This document shows, one piece after another, positions 1-6,285 of a DNA stretch of 12,226 nt (position 1 is its first letter; every line of letters begins with the position of its first letter). The stretch is from SVKR01 sp963649145 (GTDB taxonomy: Bacteria; Bacillota; Clostridia; Oscillospirales; Oscillospiraceae): NCBI GenBank assembly GCA_963649145.1, contig CAVJGI010000063.1, forward strand, positions 1 through 12,226. Reading direction: 5' to 3'. The notes under the pieces are model-generated. The model had not been told where the DNA came from and made no database searches. It saw only the letters and a program-made list of their open reading frames with translations. Both the position numbers and the translations under genes were made by a program.

Positions 1-1097
1 CGGACAAGGAGGACGGCGGCATTTCCAACCCGCACTTTCACGTCATGTGTCCGATTCGTCCCATCGAGCCGAACGGCAAATGGGGCAACAAACAGCGGCG
101 GGAATATGTGCTGGATGAGCATGGGGAACGTGTTCTGGATGAGGCTGGCAATTATGTGTTCAACGCCGTTCCTACAACGGACTGGGGCAAGCCTGAAACG
201 CTGGAAGCATGGCGTCAGGCATGGGCTGACCTGTGCAACGCCAAGTTTGCCGAAAAAGGCTTATCATGCCGCATTGACCACCGCAGCTATGAACGACAAG
301 GCATTGAACAGATTCCTACCGTCCATGAGGGACCGTCTGTCCGAGCAATGGAAGCGAAGGGCATCCGCACCGACAAGGGCGACTTCAACCGCTGGGTTCG
401 CAAAACCAACGCCATGCTGCGGGAAGCAAAGAATAAAATCGCCTCTTTGCTGAAATGGCTGAAAGCGGTTAAGGAAGAACTCTCCAAGCCGCAGCCGCCC
501 ATGCTGAACGATCTGCTGATGACTTATTACAATAACCGTAATAAAGGCGCATACAGCACAAAGGCCAAGACAGCCAACTTACAGCAGTATGCGGATGCAT
601 TTCGCTTTTTGCAGGAGAAGCAGCTTTTTACCACCGATGATCTGGATGCTGCGCTGCATTCCATGCAGAACAGCATCAACGCGATGAAAGCCTCTGCCAA
701 TGAAAAGCAATCCCGCATCAAGGAGCTGGACGAGCTGCTGCGCATGGCACAGTATTATGTCGATGGAAAACCAGTTGCGGATAAGCTGGGAAGTATCCGT
801 TTTGAAAAATCCAGACAGAAATACAAGTCGGAGCATGACGATACGCTGCGGACGTTTTATATGGCAGAACGCAAGCTGAAACCGCATTTCAAGGATGGCA
901 AACTGCCCATTACTGCATGGCGCAGGGAGCGCGAGCAGTTGGAGCAGGAATATAAGGACATTCAGACGGAGCTTTCGCCGCTTCATGCCGACGCAAAAAA
1001 GCTCTGGGCGATCCATTACAACATCTACGAGGTGCAGCACGAGCAGGAGCGCCAGAACGCCGAAACGCGGCAGAAAAGGCAGAAAATTGAACACTAA
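1..1097 (+). CDS. MobA/MobL-type conjugative relaxase, C-terminal part (5' end outside window)
   Basis: This frame is open from the window edge (first full codon at 3) to a TAA at 1095-1097, giving 364 visible residues. It begins just before an Asn-Pro-His-Phe-His-Val-Met motif (33-47 region), the two-histidine metal-binding signature of HUH relaxases of the MobA/MobL (MobQ-like) family. Such enzymes nick the origin of transfer and stay bound to the 5' end of the transferred strand. The following stretch (about residues 45-135), with many charged and aromatic residues, fits the end of the relaxase domain. The rest is rich in Lys, Glu and Gln and probably forms coiled coils, as is usual in the C-terminal half of these proteins. 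The catalytic tyrosine would be upstream of the window. A small ORF and a serine recombinase remnant follow, as in integrative mobilizable elements. The family call rests on motif and context, without a profile search. Confidence 0.8.
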   Translation, partial: DKEDGGISNPHFHVMCPIRPIEPNGKWGNKQRREYVLDEHGERVLDEAGNYVFNAVPTTDWGKPETLEAWRQAWADLCNAKFAEKGLSCRIDHRSYERQGIEQIPTVHEGPSVRAMEAKGIRTDKGDFNRWVRKTNAMLREAKNKIASLLKWLKAVKEELSKPQPPMLNDLLMTYYNNRNKGAYSTKAKTANLQQYADAFRFLQEKQLFTTDDLDAALHSMQNSINAMKASANEKQSRIKELDELLRMAQYYVDGKPVADKLGSIRFEKSRQKYKSEHDDTLRTFYMAERKLKPHFKDGKLPITAWRREREQLEQEYKDIQTELSPLHADAKKLWAIHYNIYEVQHEQERQNAETRQKRQKIEH

Positions 1098-1113
1098 TTT
1101 GAACAGAAAAATC

Positions 1114-1120
1114 AGGAGGT
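1114..1120 (+). promoter_or_regulatory. Strong ribosome binding site AGGAGGT for the small ORF
   Basis: AGGAGGT lies 4 nt before the ATG at 1125. It is close to a perfect anti-Shine-Dalgarno match and supports 1125 as a genuine start, even though the ORF is broken downstream. Confidence 0.7.
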
Positions 1121-1124
1121 ACTT

Positions 1125-1409
1125 ATGAACACTGATAAGCAATTTGAACACGAAATCGACCCTGATCTGTTGACAGAAATTGAGGAATGGGAAAAGGCTG
1201 ACCATGACGAGCCAGCGGAATATTACTTCTCCAATCCAAACCCGTATGCACGGTCAACTTCAAGACCTACACCAACTCCATCTGGGACAAGAAGCAGCGA
1301 GAAAATCCCATTGAAAAACGAGCGATCTTTCCCAACGCACACGAACGCATTATTGACGATGATGTGTTTGAAAAGGTGCAGGAGATCCGCCAGCAGCGGC
1401 ACCGGATGA
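1125..1409 (+). pseudogene. Small acidic element ORF, truncated and fused out of frame to recombinase sequence
   Basis: The ATG has an excellent ribosome site and starts 27 nt after the relaxase stop, so the gene was probably co-transcribed with the relaxase. Only about the first 41 codons (to about 1249) look native: they encode an acidic N-terminus (Asp/Glu-rich, with a Glu-Ile-Glu-Glu-Trp-Glu stretch) of no family I recognise. From about 1250 the codons read serine recombinase DNA in the wrong frame, giving a Thr/Pro/Ser/Arg-rich tail with no protein-like character before the TGA at 1407-1409. I infer that a deletion removed the 3' end of this gene together with the 5' part of the recombinase. 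The 94-residue chimeric product may be translated but is unlikely to be functional. Confidence 0.5.
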
Positions 1410-2116
1410 CCCGCACGGGAAGAAGCAGCATTTTCTCCGGGCTCGTCTACTGTGCGGACTGCGGCTCCAAAATGCTGTATGGTTCATCCAACAACGGCGA
1501 TTTCGATCAGGACTTCTTTGACTGCTCCCTGCATCGCAAGCACAAAGAGAAATGCAATGGGCATTTCATTCGTGTCAAGGTGTTGGAACGGCTGGTTCTC
1601 AAGCACATTCAGGCAGTTATGGGGTATATCCTGCGCCACGAGGATTATTTCCGCACGATCATGGAGGAACAGCTCCGCGTGGAAAGCTGTGAGCAAGTCC
1701 GCATCCGCAGAAAGCGTCTGGAAAGCAACGAGCGGCGCATTGCCGAACTGAAAAGGCTGTTCATCAAGATTTACGAGGACAACGCCAGCGGGCGGCTGAC
1801 GGATGAACGCTACGATATGCTGAGCCAGACCTATGAAGCGGAGCAGAAGCAGTTGGAAGCGGAAGCGATCACCTTGCAGCAGGAGATCGAAGTACAGGAA
1901 CGACAGAACGAAAACATTGAAAAGTTCATTCAGAAAGCGCACAAGTATGTCGGCATTGAAGAACTGGACGGCTATGCGCTGCGTGAGCTGGTGTCTGCCA
2001 TCTATGTGGACGCACCGGACAAGTCCAGCGGCAAGCGGGTACAGCACATCCATATCAAGTACGACGGGCTGGGCTTTATCCCTCTGAATGAGCTGATGAA
2101 AAAGGAAACGGCGTGA
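1250..2116 (+). pseudogene. Large serine recombinase remnant (catalytic domain deleted)
   Basis: In the frame of 1250 the sequence reads Thr-Val-Asn-Phe-Lys-Thr-Tyr-Thr, a segment familiar from the middle of the 'Recombinase' domain of clostridial large serine recombinases (integrase/TnpX class). It continues to a TGA at 2114-2116. A Cys4 zinc ribbon is visible (Cys-Ala-Asp-Cys at 1451-1462, with further Cys codons at about 1523 and 1553). A long charged coiled coil (about 1670-1930) and the usual C-terminal segment ending in Gly-Phe-Ile-Pro-Leu follow. The resolvase domain with the catalytic serine and the first half of the recombinase domain are absent; family members are usually about 500-550 residues, and here about 288 codons remain. 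An internal ATG at 1364 opens a 250-codon frame but has no ribosome site. The protein cannot catalyse recombination. Confidence 0.8.
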
Positions 2117-2130
2117 CCGAAGTCACGCCG
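2109..2130 (+). repeat. Perfect hairpin overlapping the recombinase stop codon
   Basis: Arms CGGCGTGAC (2109-2117) and GTCACGCCG (2122-2130) pair perfectly around a CGAA loop. The TGA stop of the recombinase remnant lies in the left arm. There is no immediate T-run (CACCCC follows), so it is at best a weak terminator; T-rich sequence only appears at 2150-2180. It may instead mark the end of the mobile element or part of a recombinase-binding site. Confidence 0.5.
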
Positions 2131-2240
2131 CACCCCTTGAAAACACAAGGTTTTCGCCATTTTTTGATTTTACTGTTTTACGACCACCCGGCTAAATGTG
2201 GGGAGGCATTTTACTTGTGACCGGAGGTGTTTTCCCCCCC
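2131..2240. other. Element-to-host transition, no gene
   Basis: This short AT-richer spacer lies between the recombinase remnant and the acyltransferase gene. It contains a small imperfect inverted repeat (GAAAAC ... GTTTTC, about 2139-2155), a T-rich stretch, and two GGAGG-like ribosome sites (2201-2206 and 2223-2229). Large serine recombinase genes often sit directly beside the attachment site of their element, so the element end is probably here, but no direct repeat can be identified from one junction alone. I see no convincing promoter. Confidence 0.35.
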
Positions 2241-3258
2241 ATGCCGAAATCCCGCGACCGCGGCATTGATCTCATCAAAGCCGCCGCCATTTTTGCCGTG
2301 CTCGTCATTCACAGCTGCGCCTTTACCGACCCGGTCGGCTCCGCGCGCTGGTGCAGCGCGGCGGTGCTCGGCTCGCTCGTGCGGCCCGCCGTGCCGCTTT
2401 TTCTGATGTGCTCCGGAGCGCTGATGCTCCCGCCGGAGCGGGAGCTCACGGCAAAGCGCCTCAGGCTCCGCCACTTCCCGCGTCTGCTCGCGTCAATGCT
2501 CGTCTGGGCGATGGTGTATAAGGTCTATCGCCTGCCAGAGCGCGCTCTCCGTTCCCGCGCTCTGGCAGGCGGCGAAGGAGGTCCTCTGCTTCAATCAGGA
2601 GTTCCACTTTTACTATCTCCAGATCATGCTTTTAGTCTACGCCGCCCTGCCCGTCACGCGCGTTTTTGTCCGCGCGGCAAACCGGCGGCAGGTGGAATAC
2701 GCGCTGCTTCTCTGGTTCGTCACGGGCATTCTCTGGCCCACCGTGCTCACTTACTGGCCCTTCACGCTGATGAGCGGCTATGAGCGCTATCTGATGAGCA
2801 AAACCTACGCCTCCATCGGCTACGGGCTGCTCGGCTGGTACCTTACGGCATATCCGCCGAAAAAATGGCTCGCGTGGACCGCGCTGCTCGCCGGCTTTGC
2901 CCTGACGCTGGGCGGTACGCTGCTGTGCTCACTGCGCGCCGGCGCGCCGGACGAGCACTGGTGGGAGGGCATGACGCTCGGCGTGATGCTCTATTCCGCG
3001 GGCGCGTTCTGCCTGCTGCACAGCGCCGGGAGCCGCCTGCGCCGCGGCAAAGCCGTGGAGTTTCTCTCCTCCGGCTCGTTCTGCATCTATCTTGTCCACG
3101 TGCTGTTTCTCTACATTTTCCGCGAGCACGGCTTCACCGGAACGAGCTTCTTCCCCCTCGCCGCCGTCCCCCTCCTCGCCCTCGCCCTGCTCGCCTGCTC
3201 CCTCGCGGTCTACGCGGTCTTGCGGAAGATCCCGTTTGTGAAGCGCTGGCTGATATAA
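2241..3258 (+). pseudogene. Acyltransferase-3 family membrane protein, frameshifted
   Basis: The N-terminal part (2241 to about 2531) reads Arg-Gly-Ile-Asp-Leu-Ile-Lys followed by a hydrophobic helix with Val-Ile-His, the signature of acyltransferase-3 (OafA/WecH-like) integral membrane enzymes that O-acetylate surface sugars or similar acceptors. It then has a Pro-Leu-Phe-Leu-Met-Cys-Ser-Gly motif typical of the third helix. The match moves to the +1 frame near 2532 and continues through several membrane helices to a TAA at 3256-3258. The total is 1018 nt, one base more than 339 codons, so a single-base insertion explains the break; the repaired protein would be 338 residues, normal for the family. 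I prefer ATG 2241 (GGAGGTG at 2223-2229) because the family motif starts at once after it; GTG 2217 and ATG 2196 are alternatives. The two halves could also reflect an assembly error. Confidence 0.75.
2529..2571. repeat. Perfect 16-bp inverted repeat at the frameshift
   Basis: CGCCTGCCAGAGCGCG (2529-2544) and its exact reverse complement (2556-2571) flank an 11-nt spacer (2545-2555). It lies wholly inside the coding region of the acyltransferase. The point where the reading frame shifts (about 2529-2535) falls in the left arm. Confidence 0.9.
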
Positions 3259-3264
3259 GCAAAG

Positions 3265-3302
3265 CAAAACTCCCCGTCCGCGGACGGGGAGTTTTGTTTT
3301 TA
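3265..3302. terminator. Bidirectional rho-independent terminator
   Basis: Arms CAAAACTCCCCGTCCG (3265-3280) and CGGACGGGGAGTTTTG (3281-3296) form a perfect uninterrupted palindrome, in practice a stem with a small central loop. On the plus strand it ends in TTTTGTTTTT. On the minus strand the stem is followed by TTTTGCTTTGC. It starts 6 nt after the acyltransferase stop and overlaps the end of the convergent trkH gene, so it serves both. Confidence 0.9.
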
Positions 3303-4757
3303 ACTGCTGATTTTTTTCCACGCCGACGGGCAGAGCAGGACCAGCATCGGGTAGAGCTCCAGTCTTCCGGTCAGCATGGTGAAGGTGAACACCAGCTTGG
3401 AGAATCCGGAATAGGGCGCGAAGCTTCCGGCGGGACCGACGATGTTCAGACCGGGTCCGACGTTATTGAGGCAGGTGAGCGAGGCGGTGAAGTTCGTCGC
3501 GAAATCCATGCCGTCGAGCGAGACGAGCAGGAGCGTTCCGAGCAGCACGAGCCAGTAGACGACCAGATAGCTGTTCACGGAGCGGACTGTCTCCTCGTCG
3601 AGCACCTCGCCGTCCATGCGCATCAGGCAGACGGCGTTCGGGCGCATCACCTTGCGGATGGAGCAGCGCGCGGATTTGAAGATCATCGCGATGCGCGTCA
3701 CCTTGAGACCGCCGGCGGTGCTGCCCGCGCAGCCGCCGACGAAAACGAGCAGCATGAGGATCGTTTTGCTGAGCTCCGGCCAGTCGTTGAAGTCCACGGT
3801 GGAAAGCCCCGTGGTGCTCATGATGGCTGCGACCTGAAAGAGCGCGTGGCGCACCGTCTCTCCGACAGTGGCGAAGCGTCCGAGCAGATTGACTGTGATC
3901 AGTGCCGTAGAAACGACAGCAATCGCGCCGTAAACACGCAGCTCCTCGTTGCGCAGCGCGCGCTTTGCCTCGCGCAGGAGCAGGAGGAAATAGATGTTGA
4001 AATTTACGGCAAAGAGCAGCATAAACGCCGTGATGACCCACTGGCAATAGGGCGAATAGGACGCGGCGGAGTCGTTCAGAACGCTGAAGCCGCCCGTTCC
4101 GGCGACGCTGAGCGCCATGCAGACGGAGTCGAACACCGGCATTTTTCCGGCGATCAAAAACAGGAACATGATGACCGTGAGCCCGACATAGATGAGGTAC
4201 AGAATCCCGGTGCTGCGCCGCATGCGCGGCACGAGCTTCGCGATCTTGACGCCGGGGCTCTCCGCGCGGAGCAGGTGCATCGCCTCGCCGCCGGAGCCCT
4301 GCCCGAAGGGGCTCAGGATGAGCAGAAACACGAGCACGCCCATACCGCCGAGCCAGTGGGTGAAGCTGCGCCAATAGAGGATGCCGCGCGGCAGCGAGGC
4401 GATCTCGGTCAGGATCGTCGCGCCCGTCGTGGTGAAGCCGGAGGCGGTCTCAAAGAGGGCGTCGATATAGTTCGGGATGGCGCGGCTGAAGAAAAACGGC
4501 AGCGCGCCGAGCAGCGAGACCGTCAGCCACACGAGCCCGACCGTCACAAGTCCGTCGCGGGCGAAGATCTCCTTGCGCTTCACGCGCAGCAGCGCGAGCG
4601 GCACGCCGAGCGCGGCGAGGAGCAGCACCGTCAGCGCAAAGCCGAACACGGCGGCGCGCTCGCCGCAGCAGAGCGAGATGACGAGCGCGGGCAGCATAAA
4701 CGCCGCCTCCACGCAGAGCACCTTTCCGAGAATGCTGAAGATCATGCGGTAATTCAT
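3300..4757 (-). CDS. trkH: Trk-type K+ uptake channel subunit TrkH/KtrB family
   Basis: The gene encodes a 485-residue polytopic membrane protein of the TrkH/KtrB superfamily, which carries K+ (or Na+-coupled K+) into the cell when gated by a cytoplasmic RCK protein. The four pore loops are visible in order: Thr-Thr-Thr-Gly-Ala (109-113), Ala-Gly-Thr-Gly-Gly-Phe (219-224), Ser-Thr-Thr-Gly-Leu (314-318) and Asn-Val-Gly-Pro-Gly (432-436). Each holds the glycine that lines the selectivity filter. Gly-Gly-Cys-Ala-Gly-Ser-Thr-Ala-Gly-Gly (341-350) and the C-terminal Gly-Arg-Leu-Glu-Leu-Tyr-Pro (464-470) are further family hallmarks. The ATG at 4757 has a GAGGGGG ribosome site and starts 11 nt after the trkA stop, so the two form an operon with trkA first. 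Transcription ends at the shared palindromic terminator. The length is normal and no filter glycine is missing. Confidence 0.95.
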   Translation of the reverse strand: MNYRMIFSILGKVLCVEAAFMLPALVISLCCGERAAVFGFALTVLLLAALGVPLALLRVKRKEIFARDGLVTVGLVWLTVSLLGALPFFFSRAIPNYIDALFETASGFTTTGATILTEIASLPRGILYWRSFTHWLGGMGVLVFLLILSPFGQGSGGEAMHLLRAESPGVKIAKLVPRMRRSTGILYLIYVGLTVIMFLFLIAGKMPVFDSVCMALSVAGTGGFSVLNDSAASYSPYCQWVITAFMLLFAVNFNIYFLLLLREAKRALRNEELRVYGAIAVVSTALITVNLLGRFATVGETVRHALFQVAAIMSTTGLSTVDFNDWPELSKTILMLLVFVGGCAGSTAGGLKVTRIAMIFKSARCSIRKVMRPNAVCLMRMDGEVLDEETVRSVNSYLVVYWLVLLGTLLLVSLDGMDFATNFTASLTCLNNVGPGLNIVGPAGSFAPYSGFSKLVFTFTMLTGRLELYPMLVLLCPSAWKKISS

Positions 4758-4768
4758 GCCTTACCCCC

Positions 4769-6133
4769 TCAGACGCTCTCGGCAAAGATGTCGTTCAAGT
4801 CCAAGATCACGCGGTTGCTGCCGGTGATGACGACAACGGTGTCCCCCGCTTCGAGCGTGTCCGCGCCGCCGGGGATGATGACCTTGCCGCGGCGGTTGAT
4901 GCAGCCGATGAGGGTGTTGGGCTTCAAGCGCACGTCGCGCAGCATCTCGCCGAGGTGGGCGCAGGAGTCGGTCACATTGAACTCCAGCGCGTCGGCATTG
5001 CCGGAGGCGATGTGGTGGAGCGTCACGACGGAGCTGCCGCCGCTGTTCTGCATCGCGCGCACGTCGCGCACGATGGCGTCCGCGGTCAGGAATTTCGGGC
5101 TGATAAGGCGGATGCGCGGGTCGGTGACCAGGCTGCCGAAGTCCGTGTGGTCCACCTTCGCGAGCACCTGCGGCACGCCGAGCGCCGCGGCGTACATGGC
5201 GAGGATGAGGTTCTCCTCGTCCAGATTCGTCAGCACCGCGATGGCGTCCATCTCCGCCGCGCCCTCCTCGCGCAGCACCTCCTCGCGGCTGCCGTCGGCG
5301 CAGACGACGCTCGCCTCCGGAAACCGCTCGGCGAGGTCCGCCGCCTTTTTCGGGTCGAGCTCGATGAGCTTGACCTTGGCGTCCGCCTTCAGCAGCATGT
5401 GGATGAGATAGCTCGCCACGCGGCTGCCGCCGATGAGCATCACGTTGCGGGCGCGGCGGCGGTATTCGCCGACGGCGCGCAGGATGCGGACGATCTCCGT
5501 CGCCGGGGCACAGACATAGACCTTGTCCCCCGCCTGAATGGTGAAGCGCCCGTCCGGGATGATGGTCTCCGTCCCGCGCTGGACCGCGCCGACGAGGGCG
5601 CGGCACTTGATCTTCTTCTGGAGGTCCATCAGCTGGGTGCCGTCCATGATGCTGCCCGGCTGGGGGACGATCTCGACGATCTCCACGCGACCCTTCGCGA
5701 AGCTGTCGCGCCGGAGCACGCCGGGGATCTCCAGCAGGCGGAACAGCTCGCTCGCGGCGGTCTGCTCCGGGTTGATGGTCATGGAAAGTCCGAGGTCCTC
5801 GCGCAGGAGATACATCTGCCCGGCATATTCCGGCGTCCGCACGCGGGCGATGGCGCTTGCGCAGCCGAGCTTTTTCGCGAACATGCAGCAGAGGAGATTG
5901 AGCTCGTCCTCGCCCGTGCAGGCGATGAGCAGGTTGCTTTTCTCGACGCCCGCCTCCTGAAGCAGCGCGGCGCTGGAGCCGGAGCCGCAGAGTGCCATGC
6001 AGTCGAGCCGGTCGCTGATGCGGTCGGCGACCGTGCTCTTGCGGTCCACGACCGTGATGTCGTGGCCCTCCCCCGTGAGCTGCGAGGCGATGGCGAAGCC
6101 GACACGTCCGCCGCCGATGATGATGATCTTCAT
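4769..6133 (-). CDS. trkA: Trk system K+ regulatory protein TrkA (double RCK)
   Basis: This is a 454-residue cytoplasmic protein with two tandem RCK units, the arrangement of full-length TrkA, which gates TrkH in response to nucleotides. The first Rossmann fold has Gly-Gly-Gly-Arg-Val-Gly (7-12), with Asp30 at the end of the second strand and Cys-Gly-Ser-Gly-Ser-Ser at 49-54. It is followed by a TrkA-C domain (about 135-215). The second fold has Gly-Gly-Ser-Arg-Val-Ala (235-240), Asp260 and Ala-Asp-Gly-Ser (279-282), followed by a second TrkA-C domain (about 370-454). The last glycine of the second loop is Ala, so the second nucleotide site may bind differently. I place the start at 6133 because the Rossmann strand begins directly there and GGGAGG (6145-6150) lies upstream; an in-frame ATG at 6181 would add 16 residues unlike the family and lies upstream of most of the leader. 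Confidence 0.95.
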   Translation of the reverse strand: MKIIIIGGGRVGFAIASQLTGEGHDITVVDRKSTVADRISDRLDCMALCGSGSSAALLQEAGVEKSNLLIACTGEDELNLLCCMFAKKLGCASAIARVRTPEYAGQMYLLREDLGLSMTINPEQTAASELFRLLEIPGVLRRDSFAKGRVEIVEIVPQPGSIMDGTQLMDLQKKIKCRALVGAVQRGTETIIPDGRFTIQAGDKVYVCAPATEIVRILRAVGEYRRRARNVMLIGGSRVASYLIHMLLKADAKVKLIELDPKKAADLAERFPEASVVCADGSREEVLREEGAAEMDAIAVLTNLDEENLILAMYAAALGVPQVLAKVDHTDFGSLVTDPRIRLISPKFLTADAIVRDVRAMQNSGGSSVVTLHHIASGNADALEFNVTDSCAHLGEMLRDVRLKPNTLIGCINRRGKVIIPGGADTLEAGDTVVVITGSNRVILDLNDIFAESV

Positions 6134-6168
6134 AGTTTTCTCTTCCTCCCAAGGCGGGATTTTTCCCC

Positions 6169-6197
6169 ATTCTACACCCAAAACGCCGCGATTTCAA
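6169..6197 (-). promoter_or_regulatory. Sigma-A type promoter for trkA-trkH
   Basis: Read on the minus strand, TTGAAA (6192-6197) and TAGAAT (6169-6174) are separated by exactly 17 nt. Transcription should start near 6162, leaving a leader of about 30 nt that contains the GGGAGG ribosome site before the trkA ATG at 6133. Confidence 0.75.
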
Positions 6198-6222
6198 CCG
6201 AAAAAGCGCAGCAAGAGAGCGA

Positions 6223-6251
6223 TTGTAATTTTGATGCAACTCTGATATAAT
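6223..6251 (+). promoter_or_regulatory. Sigma-A type promoter for the SEDS-PBP-ABC-F-YdcF operon
   Basis: TTGTAA (6223-6228) and a perfect TATAAT (6246-6251) are spaced by 17 nt, with an extended -10 TG at 6243-6244. The predicted start is near 6258, giving a leader of about 28 nt that carries AAAGGAG (6273-6279) 6 nt before the ATG at 6286. It is divergent from, and only 25 bp away from, the -35 box of the trkA promoter. Confidence 0.85.
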
Positions 6252-6285
6252 ATAGGCCCAGACTTTATGAGGAAAGGAGCCGCCC

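Noticed and set aside
2234..2240. C7 run before the acyltransferase ATG as a phase-variation tract
   Set aside because: It lies upstream of the preferred start and is only seven bases. If translation began at 2196 or 2217 it could matter, but nothing supports that.
2525..2540. Programmed +1 frameshifting in the acyltransferase
   Set aside because: There is no slippery codon, stop codon or internal Shine-Dalgarno at the shift point, and this family is not known to use frameshifting. A mutation or sequence error is simpler.
2865..5411. A long plus-strand open frame of 848 codons
   Set aside because: It lies mostly opposite trkH and trkA and its product is Arg/Ala/His-rich with no domain. It is a by-product of high GC on the non-coding strand.
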